Assembly: GCF_025766255.1 (NCBI RefSeq)
Contig: NW_026516688.1
Span: 124,001-188,000, forward strand
Origin: Zychaea mexicana
Lineage: Eukaryota > Mucoromycota > Mucoromycetes > Mucorales > Lichtheimiaceae
Length of the DNA: 64,000 nt
Direction: 5' to 3'
Shown here: positions 33,878 to 44,339 of the stretch, in pieces
Numbering within the stretch: the stretch's first letter is position 1
Layout: the number at the start of each line of letters is the position of its first letter
Position numbers and translations under genes: made by a program
Notes under the pieces: generated by a model
The model's input: the letters and a program-made list of their open reading frames with translations, nothing else
The model's database searches: none
What the model was told of the DNA's origin: nothing

Positions 33878-34168
33878 TAGAAAACTTTACGGGGGCAAGA
33901 AGAGAGAGGGAAAAGAGAGGGAAAAAGAAAAACGGAAGAATTCAAAATGGCTGGTAAAAAAAAAGAAAAGAAACTTGCCTCTCTCTCTTTTTCTCTGCGT
34001 CACCTGCCTAAAAAGTAAAAATGCAATTTGAGTTGATTTCCAGCAGCAACCACAAAGCGAGCGTCAAGTCCTCTCTCGCTTCTTGTTTGTTTCTTCGCTT
34101 CTTTTTCTTTTTAAACTTCTTCGTGTTCCTTTCTCACATATACATCCTAACCCACTAACCAATAGCCA
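33878..34168. promoter_or_regulatory. divergent promoter between ArfGAP and racemase genes
   Basis: The 291 bases between two divergent starts. The racemase side has a pyrimidine-rich leader (34070-34125, CTTCTTTTTCTTTTT type); the ArfGAP side is A/G-rich on the plus strand, hence also pyrimidine-rich in its own sense. No specific operator is recognised. Confidence 0.45.
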
Positions 34169-35812
34169 ATGTCACGTCCTTTGTCCGGTCTTGTTGTGTT
34201 TGAAATGGGCGGTCTCGCCCCTGCACCTTATGCAGGCATGATTCTTTCTGACTTTGGTGCCGACGTTATTCGCATCGACAGACCCAAATCCATCAGCACG
34301 GATATCCTTGCCAGGTGAGAGAGAGAGAGAGAGAGAGAGTGTGTGTGTGTGTGTGTGCTATGCTTGCGGCCCATTATAGAAAACAAACGTCCATTGAATT
34401 CAAAATCTGACCAACAAACACGAACACAAGAAACAAGCGTTCGATTTCTGTCAACATGAAAGATCCTTCAGCCGTACCGGTCATTCGTCAACTGTTGAAA
34501 CAAGCCGATGTGCTGCTGGATCCGTTCCGTCCTGGCGTGTTGGAAAAGATGGGCCTTGGACCTGACGTGCTCTTGAAAGAAAACCCGCGACTGATCATTG
34601 CTCGTTTGAGTGGATTCGGACAGTCGGGCCCTGCTTCTGAAGCCGCTGGCCATGATATCAATTACCTTTCTGTTGCGGGCGTTTTAGGGGTAGGGAATAT
34701 GCTGACTAGCTGTGTGGAGAAAAAACGATAGCTTACTTTTCTCTTTGAGATACACAGATGATTGGCCGACGCGGTGAAAAGCCGATGTTCCCTATGAATG
34801 TGCTTGGTAAGAAATTGTAAGGCCATGCAGTTTTCTTTGATTTTATTAGTCAGAAATTCTCACGTTACATGATGACTTAGCCGACTTTGCTGGAGGCGGG
34901 CTCATGTGTGCCTTGGGTATTCTGATGGCTCTGATCGAACGCTCACGGTCGGGTCAAGGCCAAGTGATCGATGCCAACTTGGTATGTGTAGTCCCCCTTT
35001 TACTTATTGCATTTGCTCTCGTCTATGTCCAGCCCCACCACCCCTTTTTTTTGTACTTCTGCATAATGCGGTATTTTCATGTGATGATTTCACTAAATGG
35101 TTTTTTTTTTTTTTGCTACCCCACATTTTACATAACATAGACCAGCGGCACGTCGTACTTGACAACATTCCCTTACTTGATGCAGAAATACAAATTGAAC
35201 TTTGCCGACGAAAGAGGTACCAACATGCTCGATAGTGGTGCTCCATTCTACGAGGTGTACAAGACAAAGGATGACCGCTACATGTCTGTGTAAGTCACTC
35301 ATGAAATTATAATCATATACGCACGCATCTTCTTCTAAAACAACCTATCCAGCGGCGCAATCGAGCCTCAGTTTTATGCACAGTTTTTGAAAGGACTCGG
35401 TCTTGATCCCAAGGATCTCCCTGACCAGCACGACCGCGATCAATGGGAAAGCATGAAGGGAACGTTTGCCAAGGTATTCGCTACCAAGACCCAGGCGGTA
35501 TGGACAGAAATCTTTGATGGCACCGATGCATGCGTTGCTCCTGTGCTGTCGTTTAGAGAAGAGATTCCAAATGTCTCCATGGTAGCCACGCCCGAGAAGC
35601 AATGGCCGCGCAAGGCGGTTCCACCCCAGCCAGCCCCCATCCTTTCCCGCACACCCGCCAAAGAAGCCAGACACGATGCAGAGGATCCGTTCCTGGCGCC
35701 CGGTACCCATACCATGGAAGTCTTGAGCCAGTTTGGCGTTCCTCAAACTCAGATCCGCGCATTGTTGCAAAAGGGAGCGTTTATCGATAAAGCGGGCTTG
35801 AGCCGTTTGTAA
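34169..35812 (+). CDS. alpha-methylacyl-CoA racemase (CoA-transferase family III)
   Basis: Interconverts (R)- and (S)-2-methylacyl-CoA so that branched fatty acids can enter beta-oxidation, in peroxisomes and/or mitochondria. Exon 1 starts at 34169 ([39 protein letters not shown]). Further exons: about 34438-34690 ([49 protein letters not shown]), about 34758-34805, about 34881-34981 ([31 protein letters not shown]), about 35150-35290 ([20 protein letters not shown]) and about 35353-35812. The GHD motif, with its catalytic His/Asp, and the [10 protein letters not shown] block are diagnostic of AMACR. C-terminus: [20 protein letters not shown]. No clear C-terminal PTS1 is seen (ends LSRL; an SRL-like end shifted by one). 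Low-complexity GA/GT repeats sit in intron 1 (34316-34357). Confidence 0.93.
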
Positions 35813-36012
35813 ATTAAAAAATGCACTCATTCCTGTGTAGTTATCGCAAGCTAAAGTACACTGTCTAATATGGTACCATTAAATCTATGTAAAACGAACG
35901 GTTGTTGCTGGGTGGGAGGATGACCTTTTAATTGAGATCAATTTATACGACGATGCTCTTTGTTGCTGTTGTTGTTGTTGTTGTTGTGAAGGGAGGATGT
36001 GCCGCTGTATTG
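35813..36012. other. convergent 3' ends with (GTT)n repeat
   Basis: Short space between the racemase and ATP23 stop codons. A (GTT)n trinucleotide run lies at about 35960-35988 and a CTG/TTGCTG-type run at about 36010-36036, the latter encoding the Gln tail of ATP23. Confidence 0.6.
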
Positions 36013-36936
36013 TTATTGCTGCTGCTGCTTTTGCTGATGAGTCGCTGCCCTCGGCTGGATGAAAGGTGCAGTATCCTTAACGCAATTCTCAAACACTTGC
36101 TGGACGAACACCGTGGCGAAATCCTTGCCGCCACAATGGATGGCTGTGGATCGAACAGCGTCTTCCCAAATGCATTCTCGTTTTCGTGATGGGGACTTTA
36201 TATCATGGCACTGTCCTATATTATACATAAGCATTGAATGAAGACGCAATCAAACCACTAGTAGTAAGCAATTGCGCACAAAACACCAAAAGAAAAAAGA
36301 AAAGATTACCTATCGCGGACGCTCTTATCTCGCCACAGGCAACGACATGACACATGCTAGTAAAACGACCTGTCCGGCTAGCATCAAAAGCGTGCACTAA
36401 CTCATGTACGAGCGTCTCCTCCTGTTGTTGCTTGGATCGAATGTTGTCACAACATAACACGACACTGCGTTCATCGGGCATGAGTTAATTTTGTCGTAAA
36501 TAGTGTCAATTAAATAAATTCAGTGCTAACCGTTTATATCGTCCGTCATAATAACCCATTCTTGACTGGTATAAAATAAATACTTTTGTTACTGCCCCCA
36601 CTTTGTATTCCTGGCACACACAAAAAACAAAGAATGCCTACCGATTGTTCGGTGCCATGACATGGTCTACAAGTGACTCCCCGTTTAAGCGCTCGAGGAT
36701 TAAGTGTAAAAATGCCCTGAAGTAATCGAGCGACTTTGGGCGATGTTTCGAGAATTCCTGCTAATTCAGCTGTGCATTCCTGCTCGCTTAATCTTTAAAG
36801 TTCAAAAAGTAATAATACGGCGTATATACCACGGGAAAACCGGTAAAAATATACAATAAGTATGTCAGCGTATATACGGAAAGAAGAGGCTAATGTCTTA
36901 CGTAGTTTTGAACTTTGGCGATTCATAAAATCGCAT
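36013..36936 (-). CDS. ATP23: mitochondrial inner-membrane metalloprotease ATP23
   Basis: Intermembrane-space metalloprotease and chaperone that matures Atp6 and assists F0 assembly. On the minus strand ATG at 36936 (MRFYESPKFK) is followed by exons reading SEQECTAELAGILETSPKVA, LKRGVTCRPCHGTEQS, a short exon RMGYYDGRYKR, then VVLCCDNIRSKQQQEETL with the zinc-binding HELVHAFD (HEXXH), VVACGEIRASAIG and, after the last intron (about 36221-36313), QCHDIKSPSRKRECIWEDAV and FENCVKDTAPF. Paired Cys residues typical of a disulfide-rich IMS protein are present. About 190 residues, a little shorter than usual at the N-terminus. The C-terminal polyQ tail (QQKQQQQ) is unusual and comes from a trinucleotide repeat. 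All introns fit GT-AG and phase. Confidence 0.9.
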
Positions 36937-37540
36937 ATGATTTGGGGGAAATAGAAAGAAGGGTTGTCGTAACTATCGGATAAAATGAGAACCCGAAGCT
37001 TTATTGGTAATGCCGCTGAGCTCTAACGTGTGCCGACAACAACGACGATATTTCAAAGTGCCTTTCACGTCGGAAGAAGAGGAAGAAGACGTCAAATGTT
37101 AGGAAGATAATGTAGGAGCCACACAGATGTCATCTTTTGAAATACAAGTCGTCAGTATAATATGTACTATTCGCTGCTTCAACGTTCCAGTATTTCATTG
37201 TGTACTTCAGGAGTGGTCTCCTCAGTAAAATCATGCAACTTCCTTTTACCCTGGTGACCAAACTAGTCGCTGCCAAGATATAAGTTAACTGATGGTACTA
37301 CTGGGCGATATATGGAAACGGCCCACGGACGATAGCTTAATATAATACCCATTAAGCATCCAGCATCATAGTTAGTAGCTTGTTGGACAAACTCTGTTGT
37401 TGTGCATCTATTAACTGTAGGGTGTGCAAAGACCGTCTTCTTTTTCCTTGCTGCATACACCGACTTGGTTTTCCCGTTTTTCCCCTTTACTCTTCCATAC
37501 TAATTTATTTTTTGCCGGCTTGTCATATATCTCCCCGAGA
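36937..37540. other. upstream regions of ATP23 and the MBOAT gene
   Basis: 604 bases between divergent starts. A pyrimidine-rich leader (37435-37500) precedes the MBOAT start. I see no other gene; the short open frames here lack signatures. Confidence 0.4.
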
Positions 37541-39095
37541 ATGGAATTGGCGACGATTGTAAATGCACTGAAAAGTGGTGACGATCGTATCGCTCTTCCT
37601 ACTCCGGCTTTCCTCGGCATTGTCACAGTGGCTGGCATGTTGCAGTGGAAACTTGTCTTGACGCCTTGTGAAAAAGTGTCAACAAGAACAAAACAGATTG
37701 TGTCCATTCCAATGCTTGCCATCCAACTGCTCATTCCCATAATTCTAGCCGGTGGTCATAGAGGTAGTAGGAATAACTTTACTGTATAAATCCTTTTTGA
37801 AAAATAGGTATAGCAATAGGTCCATGGTTTTTGTTGTTGTTGTTTATGTTTAATTTCTTTTTTGTATGACAAGCGCTTACGGTGATTGCGGGTCTATTTT
37901 TATTCAATACGGCACTCCGATGTGTTGAGGCAGTCTATGTGGCTCCAGCACTGCAAAATCGAGAAGCTTATATCGATCCCAAAAAGCTACACAAGGACAT
38001 GTGGTCGTGCCTTCGTCGGTTCCCTTTGGAACCAAAAGAAAAGGGAACAGATAAGAGCGGCGGGGGTGACACTGTCAAGGATGACGTTAGAAATAAGGTA
38101 GGTACACAAGTGCACAGACACATTGACACGTACAAGTTGCATATGAAAATTGACATTGCTTATCCCCTTTTTCCCACGTGTATGCTTGCAAAGAACTTGC
38201 GACCCTGGTACCGCCTGATCCCACCCATGCTGCTTACTATGCTGGTAGCCAATTTTGCTGCTTCGTGGTATGCTACATTCTCGGGTCAAGATGCCTTTGA
38301 TATCCAAGAAAAGCGTCCAGGCTTGTTTTTCGTGTTTTTCGTTTTCGCCGTGGTGGTGTTGACGTTCGTAATTAATGGCTTGGGGTATATTTTGCAACTG
38401 ATATACGTCCTTACCTATGGTGGTGGATACTATGATCCGGGTAAATAATGCGATACTTGGTATATTACGATTCACATATGTTACGCTCGCTTCCACTCAC
38501 TATACCCAAAAAAAAACCAATAGACGAATGGCGATTACTGATGTCCCATCCAATTCTTGCAACGTCGTACAATGACTTTTGGAACTATCGCTGGCACCAA
38601 CTTTTTCGATGCATTTGGCTTGCTATCCCTTTCCGACCCGTTCTTCTACTTTTAAAAAACAACACCAACAACAGCAATCCAGAGAAGAAGCAGCAACAGA
38701 GCAGCCAAGCCAGTCTCGCGCTAGCCACACTCGCAGTCTTTTTTGTGTCCGGTCTCATGCACGAATACTTGATTTTATGTGGCTCGGGCGTTCGCGCTTA
38801 TTGGAATGAATTGATTGGCCAAGAGTGTTTGTTTTTCACCTTGCACGGCATGGCGGTTATCCTGGAACGAGCTGTGCAGCCTTACCTCAAAGTGCAAACG
38901 GGTGTACTTGCAGATACCTTGAAGCGGATCTGGGTGATTTGGTTCGCTTTTCGTACATTCCCTCTGTTCCTGAATGGGTTCGCATACTGGGAGCTGTGGC
39001 ACGCCAATCCGTTCAACATGTTTACACCCTACTTTTTGGAGAACGTGTGGCGAAAATACACCATTTTGCATGCTTTTTGTGGAAGTTATCTTTAG
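37541..39095 (+). CDS. membrane-bound O-acyltransferase, wax-synthase-like
   Basis: Multi-pass ER enzyme expected to move an acyl group from acyl-CoA to an alcohol or sterol-like acceptor. Exons 37541-37763, 37874-38097, 38194-38446 and 38524-39095 join in phase. The N-terminal half has hydrophobic segments (FLGIVTVAGMLQWKLVL, IPMLAIQLLIPIILAGG, ALTVIAGLFLFNTAL, MLLTMLVANFAASWYA, FVFFVFAVVVLTFVI). The C-terminal half has the MBOAT_2/wax synthase signature NDFWNYRWHQLFR and the presumed catalytic His in FFVSGLMHEY, then further membrane segments to the end (HAFCGSYL). A hydrophilic Asn/Gln-rich loop (NNTNNSNPEKKQQQSS) sits between them. The intron at 38098-38193 is 96 bases and stop-free in frame, so an isoform 32 residues longer is possible. 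Substrate not predictable. Confidence 0.86.
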
Positions 39096-39540
39096 ACTGC
39101 TGTAAGCATTTTACTATAAGGGCCTTGTTTAGATTGAACGGTATAGAACTTTTATATCTTTATATATATATATATCCCTATTTTTTTCTCGACCACTACA
39201 ATAAAGTTTTGTTACTAACAGACAGTAGTTCGATTGATCCTGATCTATTTCTTATCGTTGTCCACAAATACTCTGCTTTTGAGTACGACTAGTCTCGAGT
39301 AGCAGCACGTAATAGGATTAACAGCTACAGTTTCGTTTGAAAGGGCCTTACATTGAAATAGCAGCTCATTGTATGTACAATTCAGATTTTTGTCTGCTAT
39401 CCCTCGTTCTATGGTACAGACGACTTCTTAAAAGCAGCTATGTGTCTCGTGTGGAAGAAACAGCGACAATCTTCGTTTTACATAATCACTTTTTCACAGG
39501 CTCGCTTATAACTTCAAATATCAGTGACAATGGTAATGTG
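39096..39540. other. MBOAT 3' region
   Basis: 3' UTR with a short (TA)n tract (39162-39174) and AATAAAG (39199), then AT-rich DNA without a supported gene. Confidence 0.45.
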
Positions 39541-39650
39541 TAGGGGTCGCAATTGGACGGGTCGGGTCGGGTCAAGGGTCTGACCCGTTGACCTGTGGGT
39601 CAAGAAAACACTGACCCAACCTGACCCGACCCGTTCAATTGCGAACCCTA
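39541..39650. mobile_element. 110-bp hAT-like MITE
   Basis: Begins TAGGGGTCGCAATTGGACGG and ends with the near-perfect reverse complement (ending TTGCGAACCCTA), so the whole element is close to a palindrome. The interior is filled with GGGTC/GACCC motifs. The TIR start TAGGG matches the usual hAT terminus and equals that of the larger element at 40352-41550. The flanking octamers (GTAATGTG / GTAGTGGC) agree at five of eight positions, consistent with a worn target duplication. The right TIR supplies the stop codon of the minus-strand gene next to it. Confidence 0.85.
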
Positions 39651-40343
39651 GTAGTGGCTGTGGTCGCATATTTAGATGCAATCGATCCAGTTGGTTTGTC
39701 AGTTGAATCCTCCTTTGTGAGAATTCTTAGTAGATGTTGTTGGTGCTGTTGCAGTTGTGCAATTTGGTTTTTTGCTGCCTGGAGCTCTTGAGCTAGATTC
39801 ATATTTTCTCTTACCAATTTTGTGTTTTCAGCAAGAGCTTCTGCTAGTTGTGCGACCATTTTGTTCGTTTCATCCATACGTTTATGTAAATCGCGAACAA
39901 ATTCAGGGGTGTTAGGATGTAAATGATCATAACGGTTAGTGTCGTACTCCTCTTGAGGAACAGATAACTGTTCCATTTGATCAGCCCAAGATTGTTGGTT
40001 AGTTGCGTTTTGGTAAGTAGTAGCAATATTGTTATTATTATCACTAGTATTATTCATTACCAAATAATGTTGTTGTGCTTCCTCCTGTTCAGTTTCCATT
40101 TCCGAATCAAGGTCAAGTTGGGTGCGCTTTTTTTGGTTTTTTCTATTATTACCTGGTGGCTGTGTAATTTTTGCCCTTGGCTTAAAATTCAAAGCAGATG
40201 CTTCTCCATCTGACAGTAATAGCCTCTAATATACCCATATGGGCATATTGTTTTCTGCACTCTTTGCAATGGAAAATAGGTCCAGGTGGATCATATTTCG
40301 GATTAGTATCAGCAGACAGATTAATCGTACCAACATCTTTGCA

Positions 40344-40351
40344 GCTGGGGC
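40344..40351. repeat. target site duplication, left copy
   Basis: GCTGGGGC directly left of the hAT-like element; the identical octamer is at 41551-41558. Eight bases is the hAT target-site length. Confidence 0.9.
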
Positions 40352-41550
40352 TAGGGGTCGCAATTTGACCCGCGGGTCAAAACCAACCCGCGGGTTGAGG
40401 ACGGGTCAACGGGTCTGGTTGATGCTTCTCTGACCCACGGGTCGACCCGTCCAACCATTGACCCAACCTGTTGACCCGTCGTGACCCGTGTATACATATA
40501 ATATGTATGAGGTACTTATATTTAAGTAGTCAATCTTCTTGTTGGGAAACATAATTAGTTGTCAATATGTCTGCTATAGAACTATAGCATAAAACGTACT
40601 TAATTCTTTTTATTGTGGGATTATACTTTATATTCAACAGTATGGGATAAGTAAGCTATAAGCAATATATATGATAGGAGTAAAGAAGTAGCAATAGTGC
40701 AATAAGAATATACAATAGAGGGTGGCAGTAAGAGATGCGATTTAACAAAAGACAGAAAAGGAATTGAGAAAAGAAAATCGAAGGAAGAAGAGGCTCAATC
40801 CATAACAATTGATTTTACTGTAAACAGTAAATTAATTTTAGTTATGCCTCTCACGCTCTCACAGTCAAGCTAGCCTTCGTCCAAGTGTACCTTGGCTAGA
40901 GAAGGGATTTGCTCACTACTGTTGCGCCACTTAAAGTGATTTAAACTTAATGATTGAGAATAATCATCTTAGCTAAGAATTATTTAGGGTTTGAGAAATT
41001 ATTTTTTTAACAAAAAATAAATTTCATCATTTATTATAATTATTTAAAAATTATATTACTTATAATTTTTTAGCTAACAACAATCATTTTACTAAAATCA
41101 TTTTGCTAAGACTCACCCCTCGAAGAAAGAAGTGAAAAGAAAAGGGAAAAGGGAAAAGGATAAGGGGCATATAGGGAAGTCGATTTTCAACCACACTTTA
41201 AATATTATGCTTTCTTTGAAGCATGTGAGCCCAAGCGATTTCTTTTGTGATGGCACAGAACCCTTTACCTTTAAGAATAATCACTCAAAACGTAGATGTT
41301 GCTAGCACTGCTAGGAATTTGCGTGCCATCATCTTAGAGAGCTATATATATATAAAGTTTTGCACTTCCAGCGCTCAAGTTCAGGCTGATTGACACTTCC
41401 TTCATCACTACATTGAAATCAGTCTTGACCCATCAACCCGAGTTTTGACCCATCGGGTTGAACGGGTTAGGTCAGGTCAGTTTTTTCTTGACCCACAGGT
41501 CAACGGGTCAGACCCTTGACCCGACCCGACCCGTCCAATTGCGACCCCAA
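40352..41550. mobile_element. non-autonomous hAT-like transposon (1199 bp)
   Basis: Termini TAGGGGTCGCAATT and, reverse-complemented, TTGGGGTCGCAATT form a terminal inverted repeat. A perfect 8-bp target duplication GCTGGGGC flanks it. The outer about 130-150 bases on each side are dense in GGGTC/GACCC motifs, as expected of transposase-binding subterminal repeats. The interior has no transposase frame. It contains AT-rich DNA (40920-41110) and a block shared with 21236-21395. It interrupts the zinc-ribbon gene on the minus strand. Confidence 0.92.
41163..41322 (+). repeat. dispersed repeat, copy 2 (inside the hAT-like element)
   Basis: Reverse complement of 21236-21395 with clear block identity (GCATGTGAGCCCAAGC, CACTCAAAACGTAGATGTTG, GCTAGCACTGCT). 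Either the repeat inserted into the transposon or both are parts of one family with different ends. Confidence 0.8.
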
Positions 41551-41558
41551 GCTGGGGC
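41551..41558. repeat. target site duplication, right copy
   Basis: GCTGGGGC, identical to 40344-40351. Confidence 0.9.
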
Positions 41559-42065
41559 ACACAATGAATGGTTTACCATACATAAAGTTCTGTTGCATAA
41601 TTTTAATGAAATTTTTGTCCAGTGGGGTCTTTTTCTGAGCACTAGACTCAGGTTTTCCTCTTGAAGTAGCTGAAGGTGCTAGTTGTTGTTTTGTTACACC
41701 CATTGTTTGATCACTACCAGGTGTCAAAGTGGCATGTAACGCAGAGATATGGTGTTTCTTAGTGGTGGGGACGCGTGACGTATAGGCCGGGATGGCTGAT
41801 GGCCTTCTTTTGTGGGTAGATGGGCTGTTAATTACCTGAGATGAGTCCAAATCTCTAATGGGTGAAATGGCGATGCGTGAATGTCTACTTTCAACCGGGA
41901 TTTCGATGGGAGGCGATGCTATGGACGGTTCTGGTTGCCCTGGTAAGGTTGTTGTATTTTTTACGGTTGTTTGTGGTATTTTTTTGATTTTTTTAAAAAA
42001 TAAAAGTAAGAAGGGATAACGTTTATGTAACGTCACAAGTAAGTAATAGAGAGTGGAAGAAGCGT

Positions 42066-42148
42066 GGAGAGATGGCCGAGTTGGTCTAAGGCGTCAGGTT
42101 AAGGCCCTGATCTCTTCGGAGGCGTGGGTTCGAATCCCACTCTCTTCA
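42066..42148 (+). tRNA. tRNA-Leu (anticodon AAG)
   Basis: 83-nt intronless tRNA. Acceptor stem GGAGAGA pairs with TCTCTTC (one G-U). D arm contains TGGCCGAGTTGG (box A). Anticodon stem TCAGG/CCTGA encloses the loop TTAAGGC with anticodon AAG, reading CUU codons. A long variable arm typical of class II tRNA-Leu is present (TCTCTTCGGAGG region). T arm GTGGGTTCGAATCCCAC holds box B. Discriminator A at 42148. No CCA is encoded, as is usual in eukaryotes. Its 5' end lies 29 bases from the start of the split zinc-ribbon gene on the other strand. Confidence 0.96.
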
Positions 42149-44339
42149 TATTTGTAAACACCATATGGTGGGTTATCTTTTTGACTTTTTATTTTTTCGA
42201 TTTTTTTTTTCGTCGAATCCTTTGTCGAGACGCTTTTGACGAGTGAATCCGTAGCCAAAGGGAAATGAAAGGCTAGAGGATTGTTGAAAGATGCCCTTTA
42301 TTGCTTGTGCTGGAGTGGGATATTTATATGCTTTGATTCTAGCAAACTACTACAGCGACGATTGATGTATGATACAATGATATAATTTTATACAATTACG
42401 ATGCTGTCGAATCCTGTCTGGTTATCATATATACACTACTGATGTAATGGTTTGGTGTCAACGGATAGTAGCACGCCAGTATTCTGTTAGTGGTGCAATT
42501 GTTTTTGCATCCCAAGTGTTTTAATTGCCAAAACTGAATTATCGAATGCCGGTTGTGGTAAACGACACTATTTCGAGATTAATCCAGACAACTTAACCCA
42601 CTCCGCTGTCTTCGTAGCTGCTATAATGAAGTAGAAGGAACGCCACACGCACGGATGAGCCAGTATAGATAATACATGAGCAGCGCCATGTCAATAATCC
42701 CTCAAACATGGATCACAATCATGAATAACTCAAAACCAACCATTGTACGCATTTTTCTATTCTCGATTTAGTCGCTACTTTCTTTCGATGTAGATATCTG
42801 AGATGAGTGGATTGTGCCTGTCAAAGAGCATGAATGAGTTCCAACACAGACAAAGGTGACACTGCATCAAGGAACACACTGATCAAGGCAAAGGCAGCTT
42901 GTTACATTCGGAAGATAACATCCATCATAATGGCATCCAAACCCCACCTTCCTCGTCCTTTCTTATCTTGGGAAGATCCAATATCCGGCATGTCGGCAGT
43001 TCATCCATCAGTTCATGCAAAGGAAAGTCTAGGCAGCATCTCCAACCGTATATATAGGGTTGTGAAACTCATTCAAAAAAAACTCATGTCAGTTTGACTC
43101 TCACGGTATCTCATACTGTCTTTTACTTTCTCGTTTATTTGTTCTGTTTTCTTTTACTATTATTACCAGCCCACGCTTATCACACCGGTTAGTTCTGCTA
43201 CGAAACCTTTTGCTGGAAATATCATAGCCAGGTGATAAGAGAAAAAGGATGGAAAAGAGTATGTAGGTTAATCGTTCGTCCACCTGAGCTATCTCTGGCG
43301 CAACCAGGTGAGTCCTCTTAATATGACGGGAGAACCTAACTCAAACACTGCGTAGTCAAAAGCATTGTAGTAGAGGTATTTGGCAGGGGGAGATTCCCTA
43401 AGGACAGATCCTTTGTGGTTTAGCTGAATTGACAGCACTACTTGAGTCTTTTGAGTGGCACTTCTTAACGATTATCTAGTAAGTACAGCAACCGGCCCCT
43501 CCGCCGTAGTAGTGAGAGTGAACGGCGTATTCAACGGGAGGGGATTATCCCTGGGGCATGGGATATACTGTCTGTTAAAAAAAGGAAGTTAATTGATTAT
43601 CTTTAATGCGTTTGTTGACCCAAAGTATTCATAAATTTTGATCAACTTCTAAAAATCAATAAAATATACAATACCAAAATTACTACTATGATTATAAGTC
43701 TGAAGAAAGTTGATGAATAATCATGGAAGGAGTGAGCAGATTAGTAGTGCTATGTAAATTTTTAAAAAAGTGTTACTGCGATTGGTGTAGTAACTTGTAA
43801 GCACAAAGGATAAAAAAGGTACACGGACAATGTACGCTAGTCTATGGATCTCATTTATTCATGCTTTGGCCTTTTTTAATATTATTGATGGTCGTCTGTT
43901 GTATTTTTTACCTTTATTTTTATCTCCCTTCAAACCTAATTATAACCGCGACATCTTCTTATCCTCTTGACCATCTAGAGCACAACGGACGTTCGACGAA
44001 GTAAAGTACTCATCAGATTGTAAGGTGAATAATTTTATAGAAATAGACGTAAAACCATAAAAAAACGGTTTATCTTGGGCTGTCGCATGTATATTACTTC
44101 ACCCAATATGTGCTCTAAATTTGGAACCGGTTAGCGATATCTATTCTTCCTTCATAAAGGGCGTATATATAATGAGGAGGCTTTTTACTAAATTATCTCC
44201 TCGACGGATTTATAATTCAACAATACAAAGCCGGACATGTCATCGTACCAATATTACATTATTGTACATATTACGGATAAACTATACTTCCATATCACAT
44301 TTTATATTCTGCTTTTTTGTCGATCTTAAACTGACTTGA
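42149..44339. other. intergenic
   Basis: I see no supported gene. A tRNA-box-A-like stretch on the minus strand (AGATAGCTCAGGTGG, about 43278-43292) lacks the rest of a tRNA. An 87-codon open frame (42834-43097) has no recognisable family. Confidence 0.4.

Larger units (their letters stand above)
39635..42036 (-). pseudogene. zinc-ribbon / coiled-coil gene split by a transposon
   Basis: Two minus-strand reading blocks belong together once the insertion is ignored. 41559-42036 reads PEPSIASPPIEIPVESRHSR, STHKRRPSAIPAYTSRVPTT and NFIKIMQQNFMYGKPFIVCP. 39651-40343 starts with the rest of a zinc ribbon (CPSC, then GPIFHCKECRKQYAHM), has one probable small intron (about 40190-40237), then basic and acidic stretches (NNRKNQKKRTQLDLDSEMET) and a coiled coil (NTKLVRENMNLAQELQAAKN, QIAQLQQHQQHLLRIL). 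The CPSC knuckle is rebuilt exactly across the insertion point. The C-terminus now ends in the 110-bp MITE (TTRVRN, stop). A nucleic-acid-binding ORF1 of a LINE-type element is one possibility; a host gene is another. I do not recognise the family with certainty. Confidence 0.6.

Noticed and set aside
34004..35267. Minus-strand open frames across the racemase gene
   Set aside because: Antisense shadows; the plus strand has ordered AMACR blocks with matching splice sites.
38825..39292. 155-codon open frame on the plus strand
   Set aside because: Shadow frame of the MBOAT C-terminal exon, whose own frame carries the family motifs.
43240..43310. Minus-strand box-A-like AGATAGCTCAGGTGG suggesting a tRNA or SINE head
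   Set aside because: No box B at a suitable distance and no acceptor-stem partner for GCCAGAG.
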